Positions 52,899-60,940 of a DNA stretch of 64,000 nucleotides are shown here, piece after piece. The notes under the pieces are model-generated. The model did no database searches. It was not told the origin of the DNA and was given only the letters and a program-made list of their open reading frames with translations. This DNA comes from JBQTIY01 sp052387675 (lineage in GTDB: Bacteria > Planctomycetota > B15-G4): NCBI GenBank assembly GCA_052387675.1, contig JBQTIY010000006.1, positions 123,933 through 187,932 on the forward strand. The letters run 5' to 3'. Position 1 is the first letter of the stretch; every line of letters begins with the position of its first letter. Position numbers and translations under genes: made by a program.

Positions 52899-54311
52899 AT
52901 GTTCATGTTCCGAAACCGTCTTGCTCGTCTCATCACCCGCCCTGTCACTCGCTTCGCCGCCCGTTATGGCGCCGGGGCTGCGGCAGTTGCCGCGTTGTGC
53001 CTGCTGTCCCCCGCGGCGACCGCCGCGCCCAGCGACCCGACCAAGGCACCGTCCGGCTTCAACGCGGAGACGCGGCCTTCGGTCGGCACGCCTGTGCTGC
53101 GCCTCGCCGACGGCCGCCTGCTGCGCGCCACGAGCGTCTTCGGCAACGATCAGCTCTGGGTCGAGGCCCTCGACGGCATGCTGTCGCCCTTCGCGCCGGC
53201 CCTGGGCAGCGTGGCGGGCTTGGCCCAGTCGCCCAGCACCGGCGACGTGGTTGTCGGCGATTCCTACTTCGGCAACGAGCCGCTGGTCCTGCTCAGCGAC
53301 AGCAACGATGACGGCGACATGCTCGATGCCGGCGAAATGCAGCCCTTCCCGGTGAGCCTGCCGGACCTCTCCGGTTTTGGTCTGCCCACTCCCTTTGCGA
53401 TGACGTATCGGACGACTGAGTCCGGCGAGGAGCTCTACGTTTCGGTGAGCAACCCGGGCGCGGTCATCAAGTTCAGCGGCGGCACCTGGACGCTTTTTGC
53501 CGAGGGCTTGCAGTTTGCGGCCGGCTTGGTCTGGGACGGCGAGGCGCTCTACGTGGCCAACTCGGACCTGGATCGCTTCTTCAACTTCAGCGGCCGGGTC
53601 ATGGTCTACCGCGACCTGAGCGCTGACGGCGATGCGCTCGACGCGGGCGAGAGCAGCCTCTTCGCGGGCGGGCTCTCCGGCGCGAGCGCGCTGGTGCAGG
53701 CCTCCGACGGCAGCTTCTATCTCTCGGGCCTGCTCGATCCGGTGGATTTCAGCGGCTCGGTGGGCCGGCTCCTGCCTGACAGCGACAACAGCGGCGGCAG
53801 CGACGGCGTGGACGAGGGCTGGGCCTCCGGATTCGGCTCCTTCTCGGCGGCGCTGCTGCTTGAGCAAGGCACGGGCGGCTTTGTGCCGGGCACCGCGGGC
53901 GACGGCCGGCTCGACGTGGGCTACTTCGGCTTTGACTTCAATCCCTTTGCCGGCAGCCGCAGCCTGCGCAGCGCGCCGCATTCGGCGCTCGCGCTCTCCG
54001 GCACGGTCGGCAACAACGCGGTCTTCACGCTGACGCTGAGCGGCACGCCGGGCGCCGGCGCCGCTCTGCTGCTTTCGCTCGACACCACGGGCCCGACGCT
54101 CGTGGGCTTGGGCGATTTGGGTCCGGGCTTCACGCAGGCGCATGCCGTGCTGAACCTGCCGAATCTCGACGGACTCGGCACGGCCGCGCAGAGCTTCGTG
54201 CTGCACAACGTGCCCGCGCTCGTGGGCCTGTCCATCGCGATGCAGGGTTTCACCTTCGAGGCCGGCGACGTGGGCTTCAGCAACCGCCTGCAGGAAGTGG
54301 TGGCTCCATGA
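52899..54311 (+). CDS. Cobalamin-riboswitch-controlled secreted propeller-like protein
   Basis: A 470-aa exported protein (signal GAGAAAVAALCLLSPAATAAP). The body to about residue 340 has repeated short strands of beta-propeller character: VLRLADGRLLRATSVFGNDQLW, VAGLAQSPSTGDVVVGDSY, LVWDGEALYVANSDLDRFFNFSGRVMVYRDL, ALVQASDGSFYLSGLLDPVDFSGSVGRLL, with Ca-like DSDNSGGSD and DSNDDGD loops. A ~110-residue C-terminal beta module follows. In Bacteroides the B12-binding surface protein BtuG is a propeller. By position this could be its counterpart, but no sequence identity is claimed. GGAG precedes ATG 52899 by about 5 nt. Confidence 0.72.
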   Translation: MFMFRNRLARLITRPVTRFAARYGAGAAAVAALCLLSPAATAAPSDPTKAPSGFNAETRPSVGTPVLRLADGRLLRATSVFGNDQLWVEALDGMLSPFAPALGSVAGLAQSPSTGDVVVGDSYFGNEPLVLLSDSNDDGDMLDAGEMQPFPVSLPDLSGFGLPTPFAMTYRTTESGEELYVSVSNPGAVIKFSGGTWTLFAEGLQFAAGLVWDGEALYVANSDLDRFFNFSGRVMVYRDLSADGDALDAGESSLFAGGLSGASALVQASDGSFYLSGLLDPVDFSGSVGRLLPDSDNSGGSDGVDEGWASGFGSFSAALLLEQGTGGFVPGTAGDGRLDVGYFGFDFNPFAGSRSLRSAPHSALALSGTVGNNAVFTLTLSGTPGAGAALLLSLDTTGPTLVGLGDLGPGFTQAHAVLNLPNLDGLGTAAQSFVLHNVPALVGLSIAMQGFTFEAGDVGFSNRLQEVVAP

Positions 54312-55336
54312 AGTCCGCTGCGTTGCGCTGGGCAACCGTTCTGGCCGCCGTCCCGGTCCTGACCGTACTGCCGGCGCTGACGCTGGTGATCCTGCCGCAC
54401 GCGGTGGAGATCACGAGCTTCAGCCCGGGGCCCGGCGCGGGCTCGGCCGATTCGGCACTCGGCGCACCGCAGGGCGGGTCGCTCTACTCCCAGGGCACCG
54501 ACGCGGTGTCCCTGGGAGTGGGCGGCGTGCTCACACTCGAACTCGGCAGCCCGGCTCGTGACGGGCCGGGAACGGATCTCGTGGTTTGCGAGAACGCCTT
54601 CTACAAGTTCGGCACGCTCGAGGTGTACGGCGAAGTCGCCTATGTGGAAGTCTCCACGGACGGCGTCAGCTTCGCGCGCTTCCCCACGCGCTACAGCGGC
54701 GTGAGCGCGCCGATCGGCGCCTTCGGCACACTGGCGCCCTGGAGCTTTTCCGGATTCACCGGGGCGATGCCGGTGACGCCGGCCGAGGTTTATCCGCCGG
54801 AAAGTCCGTGGGATGTGGCGGCCGCGGGCGGAGACGCCTTCGACCTAGCCGACCTCGCCGACCACCCGCTCGTGCTCTCCAGCGACGTGCTCCTGCACGA
54901 GATCCGGTACGTCCGGCTGGTCGACATCGTGGCGGGCAGCAGCCAGGACAGCTTCGGCGCCGTGATCTTCGACAGCGGCGACCCGGCCTTCAGCTCAGCC
55001 GAGATCGACGGCGTCGTGGCCGTGAATCACTTCGACAACCTCTCCGGCTCGCGGCCCGAGGTCGAAATGGAACTCGTGAATGGCGTGCTGAGCATCGCGC
55101 TGCACGACGCGGACGGCTTCATCGACTTCAAGCACGGCATCACGGCCTCGGTGAACGGCTTCCCCTTCTCCTTCTGGTCGCTCTTTCCCTTCTTCACGCT
55201 GACCGAGGTCTCGCCCAGCGGCTTCACCATCGCCACGCCGGCCGCGATTCCGCCCGGGATGTTCGCCTGCGTGATCAAGGTCTCGGCGGTGGACGACAGC
55301 GGCCTGCGCGGCGGCGACGGTGTCGTGATTCCCTAG
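54308..55336 (+). CDS. Cobalamin-riboswitch-controlled surface protein (GPGxDF/ENAFY family)
   Basis: A 342-aa exported protein, overlapping the propeller gene by 4 bp. Its domain shows GGSLYSQGTDAVSLGVGGVLTLELG, DGPGTDLVVCENAFY, VEVSTDGVSFARFP, GGDAFDLADLADHP and VRLVDIV. I recall this pattern from surface proteins in B12-regulated loci of several phyla. A ~100-residue C-terminal beta module ends FACVIKVSAVDDSGLRGGDG. No lipobox or sorting signal is obvious; the signal peptide is LAAVPVLTVLPALTLVILPHA. With its upstream partner it probably forms a surface complex for B12 capture. Confidence 0.75.
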   Translation: MKSAALRWATVLAAVPVLTVLPALTLVILPHAVEITSFSPGPGAGSADSALGAPQGGSLYSQGTDAVSLGVGGVLTLELGSPARDGPGTDLVVCENAFYKFGTLEVYGEVAYVEVSTDGVSFARFPTRYSGVSAPIGAFGTLAPWSFSGFTGAMPVTPAEVYPPESPWDVAAAGGDAFDLADLADHPLVLSSDVLLHEIRYVRLVDIVAGSSQDSFGAVIFDSGDPAFSSAEIDGVVAVNHFDNLSGSRPEVEMELVNGVLSIALHDADGFIDFKHGITASVNGFPFSFWSLFPFFTLTEVSPSGFTIATPAAIPPGMFACVIKVSAVDDSGLRGGDGVVIP

Positions 55337-55393
55337 GCTCAGAGTCGCGGCAGCGCGCGGCGCTTCAGCCGGGGGCAAGATCAGGGCGCCAAA

Positions 55394-57127
55394 TCAGGGC
55401 GTGGTGAGCTGCACGCCGTTGCTGGCGGCCCAGCCGTTCGGCATGCCGGGGTCCTGGATCCAGTACTGCAAGAAGAGCTGAAAGCCCGGCGGAATTTCGC
55501 GCGGCCACGGGAAGGCGAGTGCGACCTCGCCGGCCGGGCCTGTGGCAAAGGCCAGCAGGAGTCCCGGAGAGAGCGGGTCGGGCACCATGACGCCGCCCTT
55601 GAAGGGCAGATCAGCTTGGTCGAAGCCCACGATCAGCCACGCGGTGCTGTTGAGCGCGGCGTCCTCGAGTTCGAGCGTCACCGTGTCGCCGCCCAAGAGC
55701 GTGCCGCCGGTGTAGAGGTCGGGTGTGCCTTGCGAACCCCAGAGGTCTTGGCCGAGATCCTTCCAGGGCGGCACGAGTGCGCCGAGCACGGCGCTGAGCG
55801 TGTCGTAGCTCGCCTGCGCCGAATGCACGAGCTGTGTGCCGTTGAGCAGGTCGTCGGTTTCCCAGGGATCCAGGACGAGGTCGTAGAGATCCTGATCCAC
55901 GATCTCGCGGTTCTTGCCCAAGTCCTGCACGAGCTTGTAGCGGAAGTTGCGGGCCGCACGCTGGTGCGAAACATAGGGCCCGAAGCCGTTGGGAATGAAG
56001 CGCTCGGAGAAGACCCAGGAGCGCAGTGAGGGCTGCAGCGGATCGGTGAAGTAGGGCACCATGCTCACGCAGTGCAGGCCCGGCGGCACGGGCACGCCGC
56101 CCAAGTCCAGCACGGTGGCAAAAATGTCGGTGATGTCCACGAGGGCGGCGCTCTCAGCGCCCGCGGCGACGCCGGCGCCCGCGATGATGAGCGGCACATT
56201 GATGCCGCCTTCGTAGATCGTGGCCTTGGCGTGGTCCTTGTCGAAGGGCGGCGTCGTGGCGTCCTTGTGCGTGCCGTTGTCGCCCACAAAGATCACCACC
56301 GTCTCGGCCAGCACCGCCGGGTCCATTTGCGCCAGCAAGCGCCCGATCTCAGAGTCCATGGCCATGGTCATGGCCCGCCCGACTTCGGGCTTATCGTCCT
56401 CAGGATTGTGCGGGCAGGAATAGTTCTGCAGCGACGTGGGCGGCGTGTGCCAGGGCGTGTGCGAAGTGTTGAAGGCCAGCCACACGAACCACGGCTGCTC
56501 GTCGCCAAACTCATCGATCACGAGGAGCGCGTCATTCACCGTCTCGGTGGTGGCGTAGTTCGTGGTGTAGACGTTCACGCCGTCCACGACCTTGTCATAG
56601 AAGTAATAGGAGTTGGGACTCGAGTCGGGCAGGTTCCAGGCCGGGCCCCAGTGGTGGTCGAAGCCCTGCAGCAGCGGATGCTGGAGGCCACTGATCTGGT
56701 CGGCATGCATGTGCCACTTGCCGATGGCGGCGGTGTTCCAAGCTGGACCCAGCAGCTCCGGAATCGACTGTTCGGCCAGCGCGAGCTCCACCTGGTCCGT
56801 CGGCGGCCAGATCGCGCGGCCAATGCCGGTCTGGTAGGGATAGCGCCCGGTCAGAATCGAAGAGCGCGTGGGCGAACAGGAGGGCATGCTCCAGGCGTTG
56901 CGAAAGAGGATTCCACTCTGGGCCAGCGCATCGAGCTGCGGTGTGTTGGCCGGATCGGGATGCTCGCCATAGGCGCCGATGAGGTCCACGCCCACGTCGT
57001 CGGCGATGATCAGCAGCACGTTGCGCTGCTGGGCGGACAGCGACGGCAGGAGCAGCACAACTCCCAGCAAGCTCGCCAGCACGGTGCGGGCGCCCCGCTG
57101 CGGGCGGTTGACACGAAGAAGATTCAT
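55394..57127 (-). CDS. Arylsulfatase, secreted, with C-terminal surface module
   Basis: A 577-aa secreted sulfatase. QQRNVLLIIADDVGVDLIGAYGE holds the metal-binding Asp pair, and SMPSCSPTRSSILTGRYPYQTGIG carries the canonical CxPxR motif with Cys84, which must be converted to formylglycine. GKWHMHADQISG and FVGDNGTHKDATTPP supply further metal and substrate residues. The catalytic part ends near residue 470; a ~100-residue beta module (LELEDAALNSTAWLIVGF...FQLFLQYWIQDPGMPNGWAASNGVQL) follows. ATG 57127 is preferred: GGGAG lies about 8 nt upstream. A working FGE or anSME must exist elsewhere. The gene is convergent with the B12-linked pair. Confidence 0.92.
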   Translation of the reverse strand: MNLLRVNRPQRGARTVLASLLGVVLLLPSLSAQQRNVLLIIADDVGVDLIGAYGEHPDPANTPQLDALAQSGILFRNAWSMPSCSPTRSSILTGRYPYQTGIGRAIWPPTDQVELALAEQSIPELLGPAWNTAAIGKWHMHADQISGLQHPLLQGFDHHWGPAWNLPDSSPNSYYFYDKVVDGVNVYTTNYATTETVNDALLVIDEFGDEQPWFVWLAFNTSHTPWHTPPTSLQNYSCPHNPEDDKPEVGRAMTMAMDSEIGRLLAQMDPAVLAETVVIFVGDNGTHKDATTPPFDKDHAKATIYEGGINVPLIIAGAGVAAGAESAALVDITDIFATVLDLGGVPVPPGLHCVSMVPYFTDPLQPSLRSWVFSERFIPNGFGPYVSHQRAARNFRYKLVQDLGKNREIVDQDLYDLVLDPWETDDLLNGTQLVHSAQASYDTLSAVLGALVPPWKDLGQDLWGSQGTPDLYTGGTLLGGDTVTLELEDAALNSTAWLIVGFDQADLPFKGGVMVPDPLSPGLLLAFATGPAGEVALAFPWPREIPPGFQLFLQYWIQDPGMPNGWAASNGVQLTTP

Positions 57128-57274
57128 AACGCGCTCCCTCAACTCATTCCGCTGGATCAAGCCTGCTCCCGGCGTGCGGAGAAGCCCTATCGACTTTCCG
57201 TTCGCCGACTCTAGAAACTCTACCGCAAAGTCCGGCCGAGTTGGGTCCTTGGGCCGGACGTTACACTCCTCCCC

Positions 57275-58390
57275 GTGCTACCCGCGAACGCCACCGCCGA
57301 CCCGATCCTGAGCCATTTGCAGCTCGAGCCAACGGCGCTGGACCGGATCGAACTGCCCGACGCACGGCGCGAGCAGGCGCGCGTGCTCGTGGAGCGTGCC
57401 GGCCCCCGCCCCTTGCTTGTGGACTTGCCGGGGCTACCAGAGGACGCCGAACTCTCCCGGCTGCGTAATGCGCTTTGGCCCGTGCTGCACATCTCGGCGC
57501 TGTTCCGCACGCGCGCCGACGGGCGCACGCTGCTCGTTTCGCACACCGAACGCCGTGTGCTCGAGCAGGCCGGCTCGGCCCCGCGCACACCGCGTACCAC
57601 GCTGCTCCTGCGCCGCCGCGCCGACGCCATGGGGCAGGACACCACGCGCGCCAAGTTCAATGCCAATGCCACCGGCTGGAACGGCGCACCCGGCTCGCCG
57701 ACCTATCCGCATTACCGCTGGATGCGCCGGCTCATCGCGCTGCACGCCCAGCCGCTCACCGGCCTCACCGTGCTTGATGCCGGCTGCGGCACCGGCTGGG
57801 TGGGCATCGAGGCCGGCCGGCTCGGCGGCCGCGTTTCGGCCTTTGATCCCAGCCCCGCCATGGTCGAGCTGGCCCGCGCCAATGCCCAGCAGACGGGCGT
57901 GGAACTCGATGCGCGCGTGGGTTTCGTGGAAGGGCTGCCCTTCGAGCAGCCTTTCGATGTCGTGCTGAACTCCGGCGTGATCAGTTTTGCGCCGGATCCC
58001 GAGGTCTACCTCGAACGGCTCGACCGCCTCGTGAAACCCGGCGGCCTGCTGGTCATCGGCGACATCAACCCGCTGGCGCAGGGCTTTCGGCGCCGGCGCT
58101 CGCGCCTGCCGCTCCTGCCGGCGCGCGAACTGGGCGGCCTGCCGCGCGCGCGCGTGGCCGAACTGCTCGCGGCGCGCGGCTATCGCCTCGAAGGCCAGGG
58201 CTACTACCAGATCACGTTCCCGGTACCGCAGCTCATGGCGATTTCCGAGCGCAAGGGCCGCGGCTTCGGCTGCGGGCTCATGCTGCTCGCCAATCGCGCG
58301 GCCGCCGCGCTGGACAAGGCCACCGGCTCACGCGGCTCGCGGCTCTTTGACAGTTGGCTCCTGCGCGCTCGCAAGGCCCCCGCGGCGTGA
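57275..58390 (+). CDS. SAM-dependent methyltransferase with N-terminal extra domain
   Basis: A 371-aa protein. The C-terminal 240 residues are a class I methyltransferase: VLDAGCGTGWVGIEAGRLGGRVSAFDPSPAMVELARANAQQ (motif I and post-I), PFDVVLNSGVISFAPDPEVYLERLDRLVKPGGLLVIGDI (motifs II-III). The N-terminal 125 residues form a separate alpha/beta domain (RPLLVDLPGLPEDAELSRLRNAL) that I do not recognise. Start is GTG 57275. It is coupled to the membrane sulfatase by a GTGA overlap, so the two probably act on the same envelope or lipid-linked substrate. UbiG-like small-molecule methylation is the broad guess. Confidence 0.82.
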   Translation: MLPANATADPILSHLQLEPTALDRIELPDARREQARVLVERAGPRPLLVDLPGLPEDAELSRLRNALWPVLHISALFRTRADGRTLLVSHTERRVLEQAGSAPRTPRTTLLLRRRADAMGQDTTRAKFNANATGWNGAPGSPTYPHYRWMRRLIALHAQPLTGLTVLDAGCGTGWVGIEAGRLGGRVSAFDPSPAMVELARANAQQTGVELDARVGFVEGLPFEQPFDVVLNSGVISFAPDPEVYLERLDRLVKPGGLLVIGDINPLAQGFRRRRSRLPLLPARELGGLPRARVAELLAARGYRLEGQGYYQITFPVPQLMAISERKGRGFGCGLMLLANRAAAALDKATGSRGSRLFDSWLLRARKAPAA

Positions 58391-60222
58391 GCGGTCTGCG
58401 CGGGCTCCTGCTGGCGGTGCTGCTCTGCGCAGCGCTCGACGTCAACCTCACGCGCCACGAGCGCAGCCACCGCCCGCAAGACTGGCTCCTGCCGGTGCAG
58501 ACTCTAGGTGCTTGGGGTGTGTTCGCGCTTCTGCTCGCGCCTCTGGCCACCTTCGGCGCGCGAAAATCCCGCGCCGGCCTTGCAACGGCCTTGCTCGTCG
58601 TGGCCGGGCCGGTAGTACTGCACCGGGTGCTGGCCTCGCGCGTGACGCTCACCAGCACCATCGATGTCGGTGAAGCTGCGGGGCCTTTCCTGCTGGCATT
58701 GGCCGTGCTCCTGAGTTGCGCGTGGCTGCTCATGCGACTCGAAGCGCGCCTCGGCGCCGCACGCCTGCTCTGGACCGGCCGGCTGCTCGCCGTCGTGTGC
58801 GCACTCGCGCTCGTGCCGCGCGACGGCGCCTGGCTCAAACCGCCCGCACCGGCCTCACCGAGCGCGCCGCCCTCGCGCGAGGCCGATCCGCGCCCCAACC
58901 TGCTGCTGCTCGTGCTCGACACGACGCGTGCCGACCACCTCTCGCCGTGGGGCTACGAGCGCTCGACCACGCCGAGCCTGGCTGAGCTGGCCGCAGAGTC
59001 CACTGTCTTCTCGCGCGCCTATTCGGCCTCAGTCTTCACGCTCTCCTCGCACGTCTCCATGCTCACCGGTCAGCCGCCGTCGCTGCACGGCACGACGCTG
59101 CGCCGACAGAGCGTGCGCGCCGAGACCGTGGCGCAGACTCTGGCCGCGGCGGGCTATCGCACCGGCGCCTTCGTGGGCACGGCGGTGCTCAACGCCGGGC
59201 GCGGCCTCGAACGCGGCTTTCAGGTCTACGACGACCTCGTCGATCCGCCGGTCTGCGAGACGCGCCTCTGGGCGCTGGTCAACGACGCGCAGGTGCTCGC
59301 GGCCAAGCTCATCCCCGCGCTGCGCTTCGACGGCCAGCCGCACTGGTTCCAGGATTTGCAGCGCCCGGCCAGCGAGGTGCTGGCGCGCGCGCGTGACTTC
59401 GTCGCGGCCGAGGACGGCCGGCCCTGGTTCGTGATGATCAATCTCTTCGATCCGCACTGGCCCTACTTGCCGGGCGAGGAGGCGCGCGCCGCCTGGGTGC
59501 GGCCTTACTCCGGCCCGCTCGACGGACACCTTTTCCTGGGCGACGACTACCCGCGCGGGCGCGTCCCCGATGCCGCCGACAAGGCCCACGTGCGCGACCT
59601 CTACGATGCGGAGCTATGGGAGACCGATCGCGCCGTGAGCGAGTTTCTCGCGGCGCTGGAGTTCCGGCCGGGACGAACGGCGCTCGTGCTCACCGCCGAT
59701 CACGGCGAGGGCCTGGGCGAACGCGATGTCTGGAGTCACGAACACTTGCACGCGCCGCAGACGCACGTGCCGCTGCTCGTGCACGCGCCGTGGGCGCTGC
59801 CGCCGGGCCGCAGCGACGCGCCCGTCTCGGGCGTGGACGTGGCCCCCACGCTGCTCGAACTGGCCGGCGTACCCGCCGGCGAGCGGCTCGTCGTCGGCCG
59901 CTCACTGCTCCAGCCGCCGGCCGACGAACGCGTGCTCGTCGTGCAGGACCTAGACAACAAGCGCCCCGAACGCGATGGCGCCGCAGCCCTGCGCGGACGC
60001 TTCAAGCTGCTGCGCCAGGGCCGCCCTGACGGCGAGGTCTCGATCTCGCTGCACGATCTCATCGCCGACCCGCTCGACGAGGTCGATCTCTCCGAGCAGT
60101 ACCCCGAGGTGCGCGCGGAACTGCTGGCTGTGCTCGAGGCCTTGGCTGCCAGCAACGACGACGGCGATGGCACGCTCGAGAACGCGCAGACGCTGCGGGC
60201 GCTGGGCTACTTGGGTTATTGA
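58387..60222 (+). CDS. Membrane sulfatase-fold hydrolase with non-cysteine active site
   Basis: About 611 aa. Three to five N-terminal helices (LLLAVLLCAALDV, GAWGVFALLLAPLATF, ALLVVAGPVVLH, LLALAVLLSCAWLLM) precede an exported alkaline-phosphatase-fold domain: PNLLLLVLDTTRADHLSPWGYER, INLFDPHWPYLPGE, ALVLTADHGEGLGERDVWSHEH. At the nucleophile position stands SVFTLSSHVSMLTG (Thr218), not CxPxR. The multi-helix plus hydrolase layout resembles LtaS/EptA-type phosphotransferases, so transfer or hydrolysis of a phospho-head group is possible. It ends TLENAQTLRALGYLGY, typical of the family. Start GTG 58387 overlaps the methyltransferase stop. Confidence 0.82.
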   Translation: MSGLRGLLLAVLLCAALDVNLTRHERSHRPQDWLLPVQTLGAWGVFALLLAPLATFGARKSRAGLATALLVVAGPVVLHRVLASRVTLTSTIDVGEAAGPFLLALAVLLSCAWLLMRLEARLGAARLLWTGRLLAVVCALALVPRDGAWLKPPAPASPSAPPSREADPRPNLLLLVLDTTRADHLSPWGYERSTTPSLAELAAESTVFSRAYSASVFTLSSHVSMLTGQPPSLHGTTLRRQSVRAETVAQTLAAAGYRTGAFVGTAVLNAGRGLERGFQVYDDLVDPPVCETRLWALVNDAQVLAAKLIPALRFDGQPHWFQDLQRPASEVLARARDFVAAEDGRPWFVMINLFDPHWPYLPGEEARAAWVRPYSGPLDGHLFLGDDYPRGRVPDAADKAHVRDLYDAELWETDRAVSEFLAALEFRPGRTALVLTADHGEGLGERDVWSHEHLHAPQTHVPLLVHAPWALPPGRSDAPVSGVDVAPTLLELAGVPAGERLVVGRSLLQPPADERVLVVQDLDNKRPERDGAAALRGRFKLLRQGRPDGEVSISLHDLIADPLDEVDLSEQYPEVRAELLAVLEALAASNDDGDGTLENAQTLRALGYLGY

Positions 60223-60390
60223 GCGCAGAGTGCGCCCGCGGCGGGGGCTCGGCGGTGCCGCTCGGGCAGTCCTCGCCGGCTCGGCCGGTGCGGCCGAGAC
60301 CGGCTGCGGAACTCGCGGCACACCGACCCCCGCCGCGTCGCACACCGCCGCCATTGTGAAGAGGCGGCGAGCGATCGGCGCGCCTGCGGC

Positions 60391-60420
60391 TTGACAGGCG
60401 CGGGCCGGCGGCGTGAGATA
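60391..60420 (+). promoter_or_regulatory. Possible promoter for a leaderless mRNA of the zinc-type locus
   Basis: A perfect TTGACA (60391-60396) is followed after 18 bp by GAGATA (60415-60420). A transcription start 6-8 nt later would fall at or next to GTG 60427, giving a leaderless transcript; no ribosome binding site precedes the GTG. The rest of the 204-bp gap before it (60223-60426) is GC-rich with no clear gene, and no Zur-type palindrome was recognised. Confidence 0.42.
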
Positions 60421-60426
60421 GCCCGC

Positions 60427-60810
60427 GTGAACCGCCCAGGCTCAAGGCTTCCGCGACCCTCTGCCGCTGTGCTCGCGGTGCTGCGCGCTGCGCTCGCGTT
60501 GGTCGTGCTTTTGGGCACGACGAGCGCGCACGAACTGCTGCACGGGCATTCGTCCGAGCCGGGTTCCGGCGTGCTGGAAGTGCACGGCAGCGACTGCGAG
60601 CACGAGCCGGAGTCGGCGCCGCACGACAGCCGCACCTGCTTGCAGTGCAAGTCGGGCCGGCATGAAGCGCTCGCCGCCGGCAACGTGCTGGGGACTGGCC
60701 TGTTGGTGCCGAGCGCCAGCCGCATTGTTCCGTCCACTTCGCTCGACCGTCCGTCGAGCCTCCAAGTTTCAGGACCTCTCGGGGCTCGCGCCCCGCCGAC
60801 GCTGGGCTGA
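60427..60810 (+). CDS. His/Cys-rich exported small protein (DUF2946-like)
   Basis: A 127-aa protein. A signal helix (AVLAVLRAALALVVLLGTTSA) is followed by HELLHGHSSEPGSG, DCEHEPESAPHDSRTCLQCKSGRHEA, a cluster of His and three Cys suited to binding zinc or copper. DUF2946-type proteins share this look and sit beside metal-uptake genes. It opens the locus porin-ZnuA-ZnuC, so a periplasmic zinc-binding or sensing role is inferred. The C-terminal 50 residues are Ser/Pro-rich and probably disordered. Start GTG 60427 without a ribosome binding site. Confidence 0.6.
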   Translation: MNRPGSRLPRPSAAVLAVLRAALALVVLLGTTSAHELLHGHSSEPGSGVLEVHGSDCEHEPESAPHDSRTCLQCKSGRHEALAAGNVLGTGLLVPSASRIVPSTSLDRPSSLQVSGPLGARAPPTLG

Positions 60811-60820
60811 TTTTGCGTCG

Positions 60821-60844
60821 GGCGCCCGCGATGCCGCGGGCGCC
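60821..60844 (+). terminator. Perfect 10-bp hairpin between the His-rich gene and the porin-like gene
   Basis: GGCGCCCGCG (60821-60830) and CGCGGGCGCC (60835-60844) are exact inverted repeats with an ATGC loop, followed by GTTTCC. The weak T-tract suggests partial termination or mRNA processing rather than a strong stop, which would separate expression of the first small gene from the porin. Confidence 0.5.
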
Positions 60845-60940
60845 GTTTCCTCGCGCCAGAGGTCCGCGCCGTCGCGTGGACAGTGCGCATCAGCCCCCCG
60901 CCCGGCCTTGCTACCGGTGCTCTGAAATGGAGTTCTTGTC

